Assembly (NCBI GenBank): GCA_964535575.1
Contig: CAZHTC010000003.1
Span: 283,538 to 347,537, forward strand
DNA from: JAGPCK01 sp964535575
GTDB taxonomy: Bacteria > Bacteroidota > Bacteroidia > UKL13-3
DNA: 64,000 bases
Direction: 5' to 3'
Part shown: positions 25,110 through 33,952 of the stretch, in pieces
Layout of the letters: each line of letters opens with the position of its first letter
How positions within the stretch are numbered: the first letter of the stretch is position 1
Notes under the pieces: generated by a model
The model's database searches: none
Told to the model about the DNA's origin: nothing
What the model saw: the letters and a program-made list of their open reading frames with translations, nothing else
Position numbers and translations under genes: made by a program

Positions 25110-25913
25110 ATGGGAAAAATTATTGCAATTGCAAATCAAAAAGGGGGAGTAGGCAAAACCACCACAGCCATTAATCTGGCTGCCAGCTTAGCCGTATTGG
25201 AATACAAAACACTGTTGGTGGATGCCGACCCGCAGGCCAATTCTACATCGGGCACGGGATTCGATCCCAAGAATGTAAAAATAGGTATTTACGATACATT
25301 GATTAATGACACCGAAGCACGGGATGTAATTTTGAAAACAGAAACCGATTTTCTGGATTTACTTCCTGCCAGTATTGATTTGGTGGGGGCTGAAATTGAA
25401 CTTATCGACAGGCCAAACCGTGAACGGATGATGAAAGCTTCATTGGAAAAGGTGCGCGGGGATTATGATTTTATCATTATTGATTGTTCGCCATCGCTGG
25501 GCATTATAACCACCAATGCCCTTACTGCTGCCGATTCGGTAATCATTCCGGTACAATGCGAATATTTTGCATTGGAAGGACTGGGCAAATTGCTCAACAC
25601 CATCAAAATTGTTCAAAGTAATATTAACCAGAATTTACAAATTGAGGGCATTTTGCTTACCATGTACGATTCACGTTTACGCCTGAGCAATCAGGTGGTG
25701 GAAGAGGTGAAAATGCATTTTCAGCAATTGGTTTTTGATACCATTATTCAGCGTAATACCAAGCTGAGTGAAGCGCCAAGTTTTGGTGTGCCGGTAATAC
25801 AGCATGATGCAGCCAGCCGGGGTACGGTAAATTATTTAAACCTTGCCCGCGAATTGCTCACCAAAAACGGACTCACCAAAATGAGTGCAATGGATAATGT
25901 AAGTAACAACTAA
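25110..25913 (+). CDS. parA: Chromosome-partitioning ATPase ParA (Soj)
   Basis: 267 residues. It starts MGKIIAIANQKGGVGKTTTA, with the deviant Walker A (KGGVGKTT, about 11-18). Walker B-like DFIIIDCSPSLG and LLVDADPQANSTSG follow. There is no N-terminal DNA-binding domain, so it is the chromosomal ParA/Soj type. ParA forms a nucleoid-bound gradient that moves ParB-parS complexes. It is followed by parB after about 75 bp, in the cluster parA-parB-DUF5683-dapB-lepB. An AGAGGA sequence precedes the ATG. Confidence 0.97.
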   Translation: MGKIIAIANQKGGVGKTTTAINLAASLAVLEYKTLLVDADPQANSTSGTGFDPKNVKIGIYDTLINDTEARDVILKTETDFLDLLPASIDLVGAEIELIDRPNRERMMKASLEKVRGDYDFIIIDCSPSLGIITTNALTAADSVIIPVQCEYFALEGLGKLLNTIKIVQSNINQNLQIEGILLTMYDSRLRLSNQVVEEVKMHFQQLVFDTIIQRNTKLSEAPSFGVPVIQHDAASRGTVNYLNLARELLTKNGLTKMSAMDNVSNN

Positions 25914-25988
25914 AAAATTGAGAGTAGCAGATAAGGCAAAAACCGGTTATTGGTTATGGCCTGTTCGGCAGGAAATAAGAATGAGAAG

Positions 25989-26903
25989 ATGACAGTAACA
26001 AAAAAAGGCGGACTGGGCAAAGGATTAGCAGCCCTGTTGCAGAATGCAGAAACAGATATAACCACCACCCGCGAGTCGAAGCCGGTAGGTGCGGTAAGTG
26101 AAATTGAAATCAGTCAGATTGAAGCCAACCCTTTTCAGCCACGTACCGATTTTGATAAACAAGCCTTGCAGGAACTTTCGGCATCCATAAAAATTCACGG
26201 ACTGATTCAACCCATTACCGTGCGCAAAATGGGGTATGATAAATACCAGATTATTTCGGGTGAGCGAAGGACGCGTGCAGCAATTGAAGCCGGATTAAAA
26301 ACCATTCCTGCCTATATCAGACTGGCCAACGACCAGGAAATGCTGGAAATGGCTCTTATTGAAAACATTCAGCGGCAGGATTTAAATGCCATTGAAGTAG
26401 CTTTAAGTTACAAACGGCTTATTGACGAATGCAGCATGACACAGGAGCAGGTGGCCGAACGGGTGGGTAAAGAACGCAGCACGGTTGCCAATTACCTTCG
26501 TTTGCTAAAGTTACCTGGAGATATACAAGCTGCCATACGCGATGGATTGTTGAGTATGGGTCATGCCCGTGCAATTATCAGCATTGAGAATGAAGCCGAG
26601 CAGCTACGCATTTTTAATGAGATACGCGATGGAAACCTTTCGGTGCGCATGGCCGAGGAACTGGCCCGCCTGCAAAAAGAATTAGATAAGGAAAACAAAC
26701 CGGCTGCACCTGTTGCCAAAAAAGTAAAACTCAGTGACGGACTGTTGCTCAATGATTATACCGTTTATCAGCGAGCCCTTAGCGATCGGTTCAACTCTAA
26801 AGTTACCTTTAAAGCCAATGAAAAAGGGAAAGGGAGTATTCAAATCCAATTTGAAGACCTTGACGAATTGCAACGGCTTATTGATATGTTGGAATCAAAA
26901 TAA
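25989..26903 (+). CDS. parB: Chromosome-partitioning protein ParB (Spo0J/Noc family)
   Basis: 304 residues from ATG 25989. It opens MTVTKKGGLGKGLAALL, the ParA-interaction motif at the N-terminus. The CTP-binding ParB/Srx domain contains NPFQPRTDF, ISGERRTRAA (GERR motif) and ENIQRQDLN. The helix-turn-helix is TQEQVAERVGKERSTVANYL. A C-terminal dimerisation segment ends the protein. The alternative ATG at 25950 would add 13 residues without conserved features. ParB should load at parS sites; I found only one imperfect parS-like core in the window (16485-16496). Confidence 0.96.
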   Translation: MTVTKKGGLGKGLAALLQNAETDITTTRESKPVGAVSEIEISQIEANPFQPRTDFDKQALQELSASIKIHGLIQPITVRKMGYDKYQIISGERRTRAAIEAGLKTIPAYIRLANDQEMLEMALIENIQRQDLNAIEVALSYKRLIDECSMTQEQVAERVGKERSTVANYLRLLKLPGDIQAAIRDGLLSMGHARAIISIENEAEQLRIFNEIRDGNLSVRMAEELARLQKELDKENKPAAPVAKKVKLSDGLLLNDYTVYQRALSDRFNSKVTFKANEKGKGSIQIQFEDLDELQRLIDMLESK

Positions 26904-26906
26904 ATT

Positions 26907-27527
26907 TTGAAAGCAGCAATTGTATTCATTTGTTTGCTTGGGCTTATACCGGCACTTTCATACGCTCAGCAACCTGTTAAAGATTCGATAGAGCAGTTTA
27001 AACCTGATAGCACGGTGCCCAAAAGCCGTTTCGATCTGGGAAAAATGAATAACCCGGTAAAACCGGTTCATTCCCCACATACTGCCACATGGCGGTCGGT
27101 GGTAATACCGGGCTGGGGGCAGGCTTACAACAAAAAGTATTGGAAAATTCCGGTAATTTATGCCGGAGCTGCCGGTTTGATTTTAGGGTTGTCGTGGAAT
27201 CATAAAAACTATAAAGAGTTTAAACAAATCTACACCTATATTCAGGACGAGGATAGTTCTACTGTTCCTGTTTATCAGGGAAATGTGCTCGACTCGCGTT
27301 ATACCAACTGGGCGGCCAGCAACCGCGATTATTTTCGTAAAAACAGAGATATGTGCGCCATAGGACTGGGGCTTATTTATGTACTTAATATCGTGGATGC
27401 CAATGTAGATGCACATTTATTTGAATTCAATGTGAATGATGACTTATCTTTGAGGATAGAACCGAGAATTTTTGCCCTGAACGGAATCGGTTATAGCGGG
27501 TTCGGGGCTACACTAAAAATAAGATAA
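26907..27527 (+). CDS. DUF5683 membrane protein
   Basis: 206 residues. A signal peptide (KAAIVFICLLGLIPALSYAQ) follows a TTG start 3 bp after the parB stop. The core begins WRSVVIPGWGQAYNKKYWK, the DUF5683 signature, with hydrophobic segments near 75-95 and 152-170, probably membrane helices. Function unknown. In Bacteroidota the gene commonly lies between parB and dapB (from memory), and this window shows the same order. The close spacing implies co-transcription with parAB. Confidence 0.9.
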   Translation: MKAAIVFICLLGLIPALSYAQQPVKDSIEQFKPDSTVPKSRFDLGKMNNPVKPVHSPHTATWRSVVIPGWGQAYNKKYWKIPVIYAGAAGLILGLSWNHKNYKEFKQIYTYIQDEDSSTVPVYQGNVLDSRYTNWAASNRDYFRKNRDMCAIGLGLIYVLNIVDANVDAHLFEFNVNDDLSLRIEPRIFALNGIGYSGFGATLKIR

Positions 27528-27529
27528 AC

Positions 27530-28282
27530 GTGAGAATAGCATTACTTGGTTACGGAAAAATGGGCAAGGCGGTTGAACGCGTTGCCGAAGCCAAAGGGCA
27601 CGAAATTGTTTACAAAATAAACCTTGAGAACGCCAATAATTTTTTAGCTATCAGTTTAAAAAATGTAGATGTGGCTATTGACTTCAGTATGCCTACCTCG
27701 GCCTACGACAATATCATGAAGTGCTTTGATGCCAACGTACCGGTGGTGGTAGGTACTACCGGATGGTACGACCAGTTTGATGAAGTAAAAAAGCGCTGTA
27801 TCAAAGAAGGGCAAAGCATGATTTACTCCACTAATTTTAGTTTGGGAGTAAATATATTTTTTAAAATAAATAAACTGCTTGCCCGCTATATGGGACAACG
27901 CAAGGATTATGATGTGATGATTGAAGAAGTACATCATACCGAAAAAAAAGATCATCCCAGTGGAACAGCTCTTTCTCTTGCCAAACAAATTTTAGAACCA
28001 AGCCAAACCAAACACAGCTGGAAGGCACGATTATTTTTTGATAAACACGAGGATGTGCCCATGCAAAGTTTGCAACCCGATGAATTATTAATCGAATCAA
28101 AACGAATTAAAGATGTTCCCGGTGATCATACGGTGATTTACAGTTCGGCAAATGATTCCATAACCATTAAGCACTCCGCTGTTACCCGAAACGGATTTGC
28201 CGAAGGAGCCGTGCTTGCTGCCGAGTGGATATTGGGTAAAAAAGGAATTTATACCATGGAAGACCTTTTGAAGTTAGACTGA
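27530..28282 (+). CDS. dapB: 4-hydroxy-tetrahydrodipicolinate reductase
   Basis: 250 residues. NAD(P)-binding GYGKMGKAVERVA is at 7-19. The catalytic/substrate segment EEVHHTEKKDHPSGTA contains the His-His and the Lys, followed by a terminal dimer segment. It reduces hydroxy-tetrahydrodipicolinate in lysine and diaminopimelate synthesis, which feeds peptidoglycan. The start is GTG at 27530, 2 bp after the DUF5683 stop, so it is part of the same operon. Confidence 0.96.
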   Translation: MRIALLGYGKMGKAVERVAEAKGHEIVYKINLENANNFLAISLKNVDVAIDFSMPTSAYDNIMKCFDANVPVVVGTTGWYDQFDEVKKRCIKEGQSMIYSTNFSLGVNIFFKINKLLARYMGQRKDYDVMIEEVHHTEKKDHPSGTALSLAKQILEPSQTKHSWKARLFFDKHEDVPMQSLQPDELLIESKRIKDVPGDHTVIYSSANDSITIKHSAVTRNGFAEGAVLAAEWILGKKGIYTMEDLLKLD

Positions 28283-28388
28283 TAGTTGCAGCTGCTGGCC
28301 GAATAAAACATGGAATTTACCGTTGTATTCATTCAATCATAAACTAAATGACTAAGGCATTGCGTTAAGTCATATCAAAATATAATAT

Positions 28389-29645
28389 ATGGATTTTTTT
28401 AAGAAGTTTTATAGTATTCTCACTAAACGCGAACGTTTTGGTTTTTGGTTTCTTACCGCCATGAACCTCTTTTTGTTTATCATTCTCATAGGACCCGCAT
28501 CGGCAGGAGTGATGCTTTCTATTATGATGTTGCTGGGTACTCAGGTTATTTTAGTTGCGTATTATCATTTCATTAACAAAATGGAGCGCAAAAGCCGCAA
28601 CCGCGAGTGGATTGATGCCATTGCTTTTGCTATTGTAGCTGCCAGTTTAATAAGAGGATTGTTGCTCGAGGCATACACCATTCCTACACCATCCATGGAA
28701 AAATCATTATTGGTGGGCGATTTTTTATTCGTGAGCAAGTACCATTACGGCCCCCGTGTGCCCATGACACCAATTGCTTTTCCATTTGCACACCATACAA
28801 TGCCGGTAATTGAAACCAAAGCTTATTCCGAACTGATAAAGTTACCTTACTATCGTTTACCCGGTTTTCAGAAAATAAAAAATAATGATGTGGTGGTGTT
28901 TAATTACCCTGCCGATAAAGAGGGGAGACCAGTTGACAAAAAAGAAAACTACATTAAAAGATGCATTGGCATTCCGGGCGATACGCTGCGTATTGTTGAC
29001 GCACAGGTTTACATAAATGAAAAACCCAATCCTAATCCACCGGGTTTGCAGGCTCGCTATCTGGTAAAAGCTGATCAATATGGATTCAACCGGCTTACGA
29101 TGAAAGAAATAGGGATTGAGGAGTACGCACAAATTTCAGACAGCGGAGATTTTATGATGATCATGAGCAATGTTGCCAAAGAGAAATTTTCAAAACTGAG
29201 TAATGTGAAAAATGTTCAGGTAAGCTCTGAAATGCGCGGATTATTTTCACCTTATATTTATCCGTATCATAAAGAATTAAACTGGAATCTGGATCAGTTT
29301 GGGCCATTGTATATTCCTAAATGTGGAGACGTAATCAAACTGACAGAGCAAAACTACTGGATTTACGAGCGCCCGATAAAAGAGTATGAAAACAATCCAA
29401 CCTTAGAGTGGAAAGATGGTAAGGCATGGTTGGAAGGTAAGCCAATTGAGAGTTATCGCTTTAAAATGGATTACTATTTTATGATGGGAGACAACCGGTA
29501 CAATTCCGAGGATTCACGTTTCTGGGGTTTTGTTCCGGAAGACCATATTGTAGGTAAAGCCGTATTTATTTGGATGAGTTGGGATACAAATGGAAGTTGG
29601 TTTAATAAAATACGCTGGGGCAGGCTGTTTAATCTGATACACTAA
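28389..29645 (+). CDS. lepB: Signal peptidase I
   Basis: 418 residues, longer than E. coli LepB but normal for Bacteroidota, which carry insertions in the catalytic domain. Two or three N-terminal membrane helices (about 18-36, 41-58 and 73-88) are followed by the catalytic Ser in TPSMEKSLLVGDFLFV (Ser near 103) and Lys in NYIKRCIGIPGD (near 190). The C-terminal GDNRYNSEDSRFWGFVP box is complete. It cleaves signal peptides on the outer face of the inner membrane. About 105 bp separate it from dapB, with no terminator visible. Confidence 0.96.
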   Translation: MDFFKKFYSILTKRERFGFWFLTAMNLFLFIILIGPASAGVMLSIMMLLGTQVILVAYYHFINKMERKSRNREWIDAIAFAIVAASLIRGLLLEAYTIPTPSMEKSLLVGDFLFVSKYHYGPRVPMTPIAFPFAHHTMPVIETKAYSELIKLPYYRLPGFQKIKNNDVVVFNYPADKEGRPVDKKENYIKRCIGIPGDTLRIVDAQVYINEKPNPNPPGLQARYLVKADQYGFNRLTMKEIGIEEYAQISDSGDFMMIMSNVAKEKFSKLSNVKNVQVSSEMRGLFSPYIYPYHKELNWNLDQFGPLYIPKCGDVIKLTEQNYWIYERPIKEYENNPTLEWKDGKAWLEGKPIESYRFKMDYYFMMGDNRYNSEDSRFWGFVPEDHIVGKAVFIWMSWDTNGSWFNKIRWGRLFNLIH

Positions 29646-29660
29646 TTCACACTTCTACTT

Positions 29661-29716
29661 CCTGATTTCTTTCCGAAGTTTTCACCATTTTGGGGGATTG
29701 GTTTGCCGAAATCAGG
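29661..29716. other. Long-loop inverted repeat between convergent genes
   Basis: CCTGATTTC (29661-29669) is complementary to GAAATCAGG (29708-29716), separated by 38 nt. It lies between lepB and the GT2 gene, which it overlaps by 5 bp. A terminator role is possible but the loop is long. Confidence 0.35.
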
Positions 29717-30455
29717 AGAATATCCTGAATTTCCCTAATCCCCATTTCTGCAAACGGTAATACAAAGAGGTACGCAACACACCCAATCCGTAAGTAACAC
29801 TTCGGGAGAAATTGATAGACGATGCTTCTTCAAAATATTTGGTAGGGCAGGTTATTTCGGCAATTTCAAATCCGGCATAAAACACCTGAGCTGCCATTTC
29901 ATTGTCAAATACAAAATCGTCTGAGCACAGGTCGAACTTCACCGTGCGCAATACTTCCCCGCTAAAGGCACGGTACCCGGTGTGGTATTCTGATAATTTT
30001 TGCATCATCAGAATGTTTTGGGTGAGGGTGAGAATGCGGTTGAAAATGTATTTGTACAAGGGCATGCCTCCACGTAGTGCCCCCATTCCTAAAATGCGCG
30101 AACCGAATACCACCGGATACACATCATAAGCAATAATGCTTGCCATTGCGGTAATGAGCTTAGGGGTGTACTGATAATCGGGGTGTAGCATAATCACTAT
30201 ATCGGCACCCAGTTCTTTCGCTTTATTGTAACAGGTTTTTTGGTTGCCACCGTAACCTTTATTTTTTTCATGTTTTATCACATGTTGAATTCCCAGGCGT
30301 TTACCCACTTCGCTGGTATGATCTTTACTGGCGTCATCTACCAGCACCACATCATCAACAATATCAAAAGGAATTTCGCTGTACGTGCGTTCAATAGTAA
30401 GCTCTGCATTATATGCAGGTAATACCACTACAATTTTTTTTCCGTTTAGCATCAA
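29712..30455 (-). CDS. Family 2 glycosyltransferase
   Basis: 247 residues. GT-A fold, with KIVVVLPAYNAELTIERTY at the start, then VLVDDASKDHTSE, GGNQKTCYNKA, and DIVIMLHPDYQY (the metal-binding region, here DPDY-like HPDY). The region LSEYHTGYRAFSGEVL is typical of dolichyl-phosphate-mannose-synthase-like or polyprenyl-glycosyl GT2 enzymes. No membrane helices are visible at the C-terminus. Donor and acceptor are unknown. It lies 6 bp downstream of the nhaD stop, so the two are probably co-transcribed. Confidence 0.9.
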   Translation of the reverse strand: MMLNGKKIVVVLPAYNAELTIERTYSEIPFDIVDDVVLVDDASKDHTSEVGKRLGIQHVIKHEKNKGYGGNQKTCYNKAKELGADIVIMLHPDYQYTPKLITAMASIIAYDVYPVVFGSRILGMGALRGGMPLYKYIFNRILTLTQNILMMQKLSEYHTGYRAFSGEVLRTVKFDLCSDDFVFDNEMAAQVFYAGFEIAEITCPTKYFEEASSINFSRSVTYGLGVLRTSLYYRLQKWGLGKFRIFS

Positions 30456-30461
30456 AAAATA

Positions 30462-31841
30462 TTAATACACTGCAAAGAAAGGATAAATGAATATATAAGC
30501 CAAAATGCCTGCAAAATAGCTTATCAATGCCAGCAGACTTATGCGTTTAAAATACCAAATGAAATCTATTTTTTCCATTCCCATCACCGCTACCCCGGCA
30601 GCCGAGCCAATAATAAGTACGCTGCCACCGGTACCGGCACAATAGGCCATAAATTCCCATAGGCGTGCATCGGGTAAATAGTAGGTGAGTTGATTGAATG
30701 TAAAATGTCCTTGATAAATAAGTTCAGGATGCGCCTGCACATATTGCCATGCTTCGGGGTTGATGGTAGGGGTTGCTAACGGATACATTCCCATAGAGGC
30801 TGCAACTAAAGGTACATTATCAATAACAGCCGACAGTAATCCAATGGCTCCCACAATCAGGTTTTCATTTCCAATTGTACGGCTCATCCATTGCGATAGG
30901 GCCGACAGAATATGGGTGGATTCAAGGGCACTAATGGCCAGCAGAATACCGAGAAAAAATAATATGCTGGCACTGTCAATTCGGCTTAAGGCGTGAACGG
31001 CAGTGTATGGTTTTCGTTCTTCTTCATCTTTGTCCTTATGAATAAGTTCAGAAACCAGCCAAACGATCCCGAGACCCAAAAGAACACCTACAAACGGAGG
31101 AAGGTGGGTAACTGTTTTAAAAACGGGAACAAAAAGCAAAACGCCAATTCCTGTAAAAAACATAAGATTAGTTCCTGTTATGTGTTGATTATAGTACACT
31201 TTGTCTTCATTGGCAGAAGAGGCTTCGGTTTTTTGTTTACGGTATTTGTATGAAACAATAATCAAAGGAACAATCAGGCTTATCAGGCTTGGAATAAATA
31301 AAGTTTTAATAATATTGGCTGCGGTAATTTGTCCGCCAATCCACAACATGGTTGTTGTTATATCACCAATAGGCGACCACGCACCGCCTGCATTTGCGGC
31401 AATGATTATCATACCGGCCATCACTTTACGGTGGTCTTCATTTTTTAGGAGTTTCCGCGAAATGGATACCATTACAATGGCAGTAGTGAGGTTGTCTAAA
31501 ACAGCCGAGAGAAAAAATGCCAGCAGGCTCATGATCCAAAAAAGAGTTGATATGCTCCGGGTATTTATGAGGCGGGTAATTACCGAAAATCCCTGATGTG
31601 CGTCTATGAGTTCAACAATGGTCATAGCCCCCAGCAAAAAGAACAGAATCCCAGAGATATTGCTGAGGTGATGAGAGAGCTCGCTAAGTACTACTGTATG
31701 CCCATTACTGTAAAGGGCATATATGGTCCAGCAAAATACGCCTGTGAGCAAGGCACTGGCCGTTTTGTTGAGTTTAATGGGGTGCTCCAAAGCAATGGCC
31801 ATATAACCCAATGAGAATAAAAGAATCAGCCAACTATTCAT
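30462..31841 (-). CDS. nhaD: NhaD-type sodium/proton antiporter
   Basis: 459 residues, about 11 membrane helices, with the NhaD/ArsB-type core motifs VLDNLTTAIVM and NAGGAWSPIGDITTTMLWIG, and a second half AVIDNVPLVAASMGMY. Family role: electroneutral or electrogenic Na+/H+ (or Li+/H+) exchange across the inner membrane. I start at ATG 31841 (MNSWLILLFSLGYMAIALEH). A TATATTTG box (31847-31854) ends 5 nt upstream and lies inside the six-codon extension that would start at 31859. Confidence 0.93.
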   Translation of the reverse strand: MNSWLILLFSLGYMAIALEHPIKLNKTASALLTGVFCWTIYALYSNGHTVVLSELSHHLSNISGILFFLLGAMTIVELIDAHQGFSVITRLINTRSISTLFWIMSLLAFFLSAVLDNLTTAIVMVSISRKLLKNEDHRKVMAGMIIIAANAGGAWSPIGDITTTMLWIGGQITAANIIKTLFIPSLISLIVPLIIVSYKYRKQKTEASSANEDKVYYNQHITGTNLMFFTGIGVLLFVPVFKTVTHLPPFVGVLLGLGIVWLVSELIHKDKDEEERKPYTAVHALSRIDSASILFFLGILLAISALESTHILSALSQWMSRTIGNENLIVGAIGLLSAVIDNVPLVAASMGMYPLATPTINPEAWQYVQAHPELIYQGHFTFNQLTYYLPDARLWEFMAYCAGTGGSVLIIGSAAGVAVMGMEKIDFIWYFKRISLLALISYFAGILAYIFIYPFFAVY

Positions 31842-31846
31842 GGGTT

Positions 31847-31854
31847 CAAATATA
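31847..31854 (-). promoter_or_regulatory. -7 promoter box (TATATTTG) of nhaD
   Basis: Perfect TAnnTTTG, minus strand, 5 nt before the ATG at 31841. It implies a leaderless or nearly leaderless mRNA. Confidence 0.5.
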
Positions 31855-31925
31855 GGCATCCATCATTAACATTGTTGGTGTAAACTTCTTATGCGGGCAC
31901 GGTTAAATTATTGTAACTTCGTGCT

Positions 31926-32957
31926 GTGCGAAATCCAAATATTGACCCGGATGAAGACAACCTGAGTCCGACAGAAAAAGATATAGAGAAGGTATTGCGT
32001 CCTGCATCATTTGACGATTTTGCGGGGCAGGATAAAATTATTGAAAACCTGAAAGTGTTTGTAGGTGCAGCCAGACAGCGAGGCGAGGCACTTGATCATG
32101 TGTTGCTGCACGGACCTCCCGGACTAGGAAAAACAACTCTTTCACATATTATAGCCAACGAACTGGGTTCAAATATTAAAATTACTTCGGGGCCGGTATT
32201 GGAAAAACCTGGTGATTTAGCCGGATTACTAACCAATTTAGAGGAAGGGGATGTTTTATTTATTGACGAAATTCACCGGCTTAGCTCGGTGATTGAAGAG
32301 TATTTGTATTCGGCCATGGAAGATTATAAAATCGATATCATGATTGATACCGGTCCCAATGCCCGCTCTATTCAAATTGCCGTTAATCCGTTTACATTAA
32401 TCGGGGCCACCACGCGCTCAGGGTTGCTTACATCGCCTTTGCGTGCCCGTTTTGGCATAAATGCCAGATTAGAATATTACGATGTAAAACTCCTCACCAA
32501 TATTGTGCTTCGCTCGTCCGAAATCATCAAGGCTCCTATTGCCGATGAAGCTGCTTACGAAATTGCCAGACGCAGCCGTGGAACCCCACGTATAGCCAAT
32601 GCCCTATTACGCAGAACAAGAGATTTTGCTCAAATGAAAGGGGACGGAACTATTAATATGGAAATTGCCCGCTACGCTTTAAACGCACTTAATGTAGATA
32701 CCCTTGGGTTGGATGAAATGGATAATAAAATACTTGTCACCATCATTGAAAAGTTTAAAGGCGGCCCGGTAGGATTAAATACCATTGCCACGGCCATTAG
32801 TGAAGATACCGGAACGGTAGAAGAAGTGTATGAGCCGTACTTGATACAGGAAGGATTTTTAATGCGCACACCCCGCGGACGCGAGGTAACAGAAAAAGCC
32901 TATCGCCATTTAGGTAAATTACCTAATAAGGGTGGAGGGTTGTTTGATATTGGCTAA
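31926..32957 (+). CDS. ruvB: Holliday junction branch-migration helicase RuvB
   Basis: 343 residues. N-terminal LRPASFDDFAGQDKIIENL, Walker A GPPGLGKTT (about 63-71), Walker B FIDEIHRL, sensor 1 GATTRSGLLTSPLRARF, and the C-terminal winged helix ending in PRGREVTEKAY. RuvB drives branch migration with RuvA and RuvC; neither partner is in this window. The start is GTG at 31926. A near-consensus box TAACTTCG (31914-31921) lies 4 nt upstream. queG follows 17 bp downstream. Confidence 0.98.
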   Translation: MRNPNIDPDEDNLSPTEKDIEKVLRPASFDDFAGQDKIIENLKVFVGAARQRGEALDHVLLHGPPGLGKTTLSHIIANELGSNIKITSGPVLEKPGDLAGLLTNLEEGDVLFIDEIHRLSSVIEEYLYSAMEDYKIDIMIDTGPNARSIQIAVNPFTLIGATTRSGLLTSPLRARFGINARLEYYDVKLLTNIVLRSSEIIKAPIADEAAYEIARRSRGTPRIANALLRRTRDFAQMKGDGTINMEIARYALNALNVDTLGLDEMDNKILVTIIEKFKGGPVGLNTIATAISEDTGTVEEVYEPYLIQEGFLMRTPRGREVTEKAYRHLGKLPNKGGGLFDIG

Positions 32958-32974
32958 AAAATCTTGTAGCGAAC

Positions 32975-33904
32975 ATGCATTCATCGCACCGTTCATCCCA
33001 TACCTCGCTCATAAAACAGAAATCAATTGAATTAGGTTTTAGTTTTTGCGGCATAAGCAAAGCCGTTTTTTTAGCCGAAGAAGCACCACGACTTGAGGCT
33101 TGGCTGTCGGCCGGAATGCACGGGGAGATGAAGTATATGGAGAATCATTTTGACAAACGCCTCGACCCAACTTTACTGGTTCCGGGAGCCAAATCGGTTG
33201 TTTCATTATTGTTCAATTATTACTCTCCACAAAAACAGGCAGATGAAACGGCACCCAAAATTTCGATGTATGCTTATGGAGAAGATTACCACAAGGTGAT
33301 TAAGGATAAATTGTTTGAATTGGTGCAGTACATAAACAATAAGGTGGGAGAGGTGCATGGTCGCGCTTTTGTTGATTCGGCACCGGTGCTCGACAGGGCA
33401 TGGGCAAAAAAAAGCGGGCTGGGGTGGATTGGTAAAAATGCCAATTTAATTTCCAAACAGCATGGCTCATACTTCTTTATTGCCGAATTAATCATTGATC
33501 TTGAATTAGATTACGATACTCCTGTAACCGACCATTGCGGAACCTGCACAGCTTGTTTAGAGGCCTGCCCTACACAAGCTATTGTGCGGCCACAGGTGGT
33601 AGACGGCAGCAGGTGTATTTCTTACCTTACCATAGAGTTGCGTAATGAAATTCCTTCCGAGTTTAACGAGAAGATGGATAATTGGGCCTTTGGTTGCGAT
33701 GTGTGTCAGCAGGTGTGTCCATGGAATCGCTTTGCAAAACCTCACACCGAACCCAAATTTCTGCCTAATGCCGAAATGTTGCAGATGAAACAAAATGAGT
33801 GGATTGAACTCACTGAAGAAACGTTCAACAGGTTCTTTAAACACAGTGCTTTAACAAGGGCGGGTTATTTGGGATTGAAAAAAAATATAAAATTCCTGAA
33901 ATAG
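32975..33904 (+). CDS. queG: Epoxyqueuosine reductase
   Basis: 309 residues. A corrinoid/flavodoxin-like N-terminal part with catalytic-region Asp (FVDSAPVLDRAWAKKSGLGW) is followed by two [4Fe-4S] clusters: CGTCTACLEACPTQAI and CDVCQQVCPWN. It catalyses the last step of queuosine formation in tRNA, with cobalamin as cofactor. Length is slightly below the E. coli enzyme because the C-terminal HEAT-like region is shorter, as is usual in Bacteroidota. Close spacing to ruvB suggests shared transcription. Confidence 0.96.
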   Translation: MHSSHRSSHTSLIKQKSIELGFSFCGISKAVFLAEEAPRLEAWLSAGMHGEMKYMENHFDKRLDPTLLVPGAKSVVSLLFNYYSPQKQADETAPKISMYAYGEDYHKVIKDKLFELVQYINNKVGEVHGRAFVDSAPVLDRAWAKKSGLGWIGKNANLISKQHGSYFFIAELIIDLELDYDTPVTDHCGTCTACLEACPTQAIVRPQVVDGSRCISYLTIELRNEIPSEFNEKMDNWAFGCDVCQQVCPWNRFAKPHTEPKFLPNAEMLQMKQNEWIELTEETFNRFFKHSALTRAGYLGLKKNIKFLK

Positions 33905-33952
33905 GTGTAACCTTTTTCGCATTTTCGCTGACTATAAAAGCAATTCGTAACG

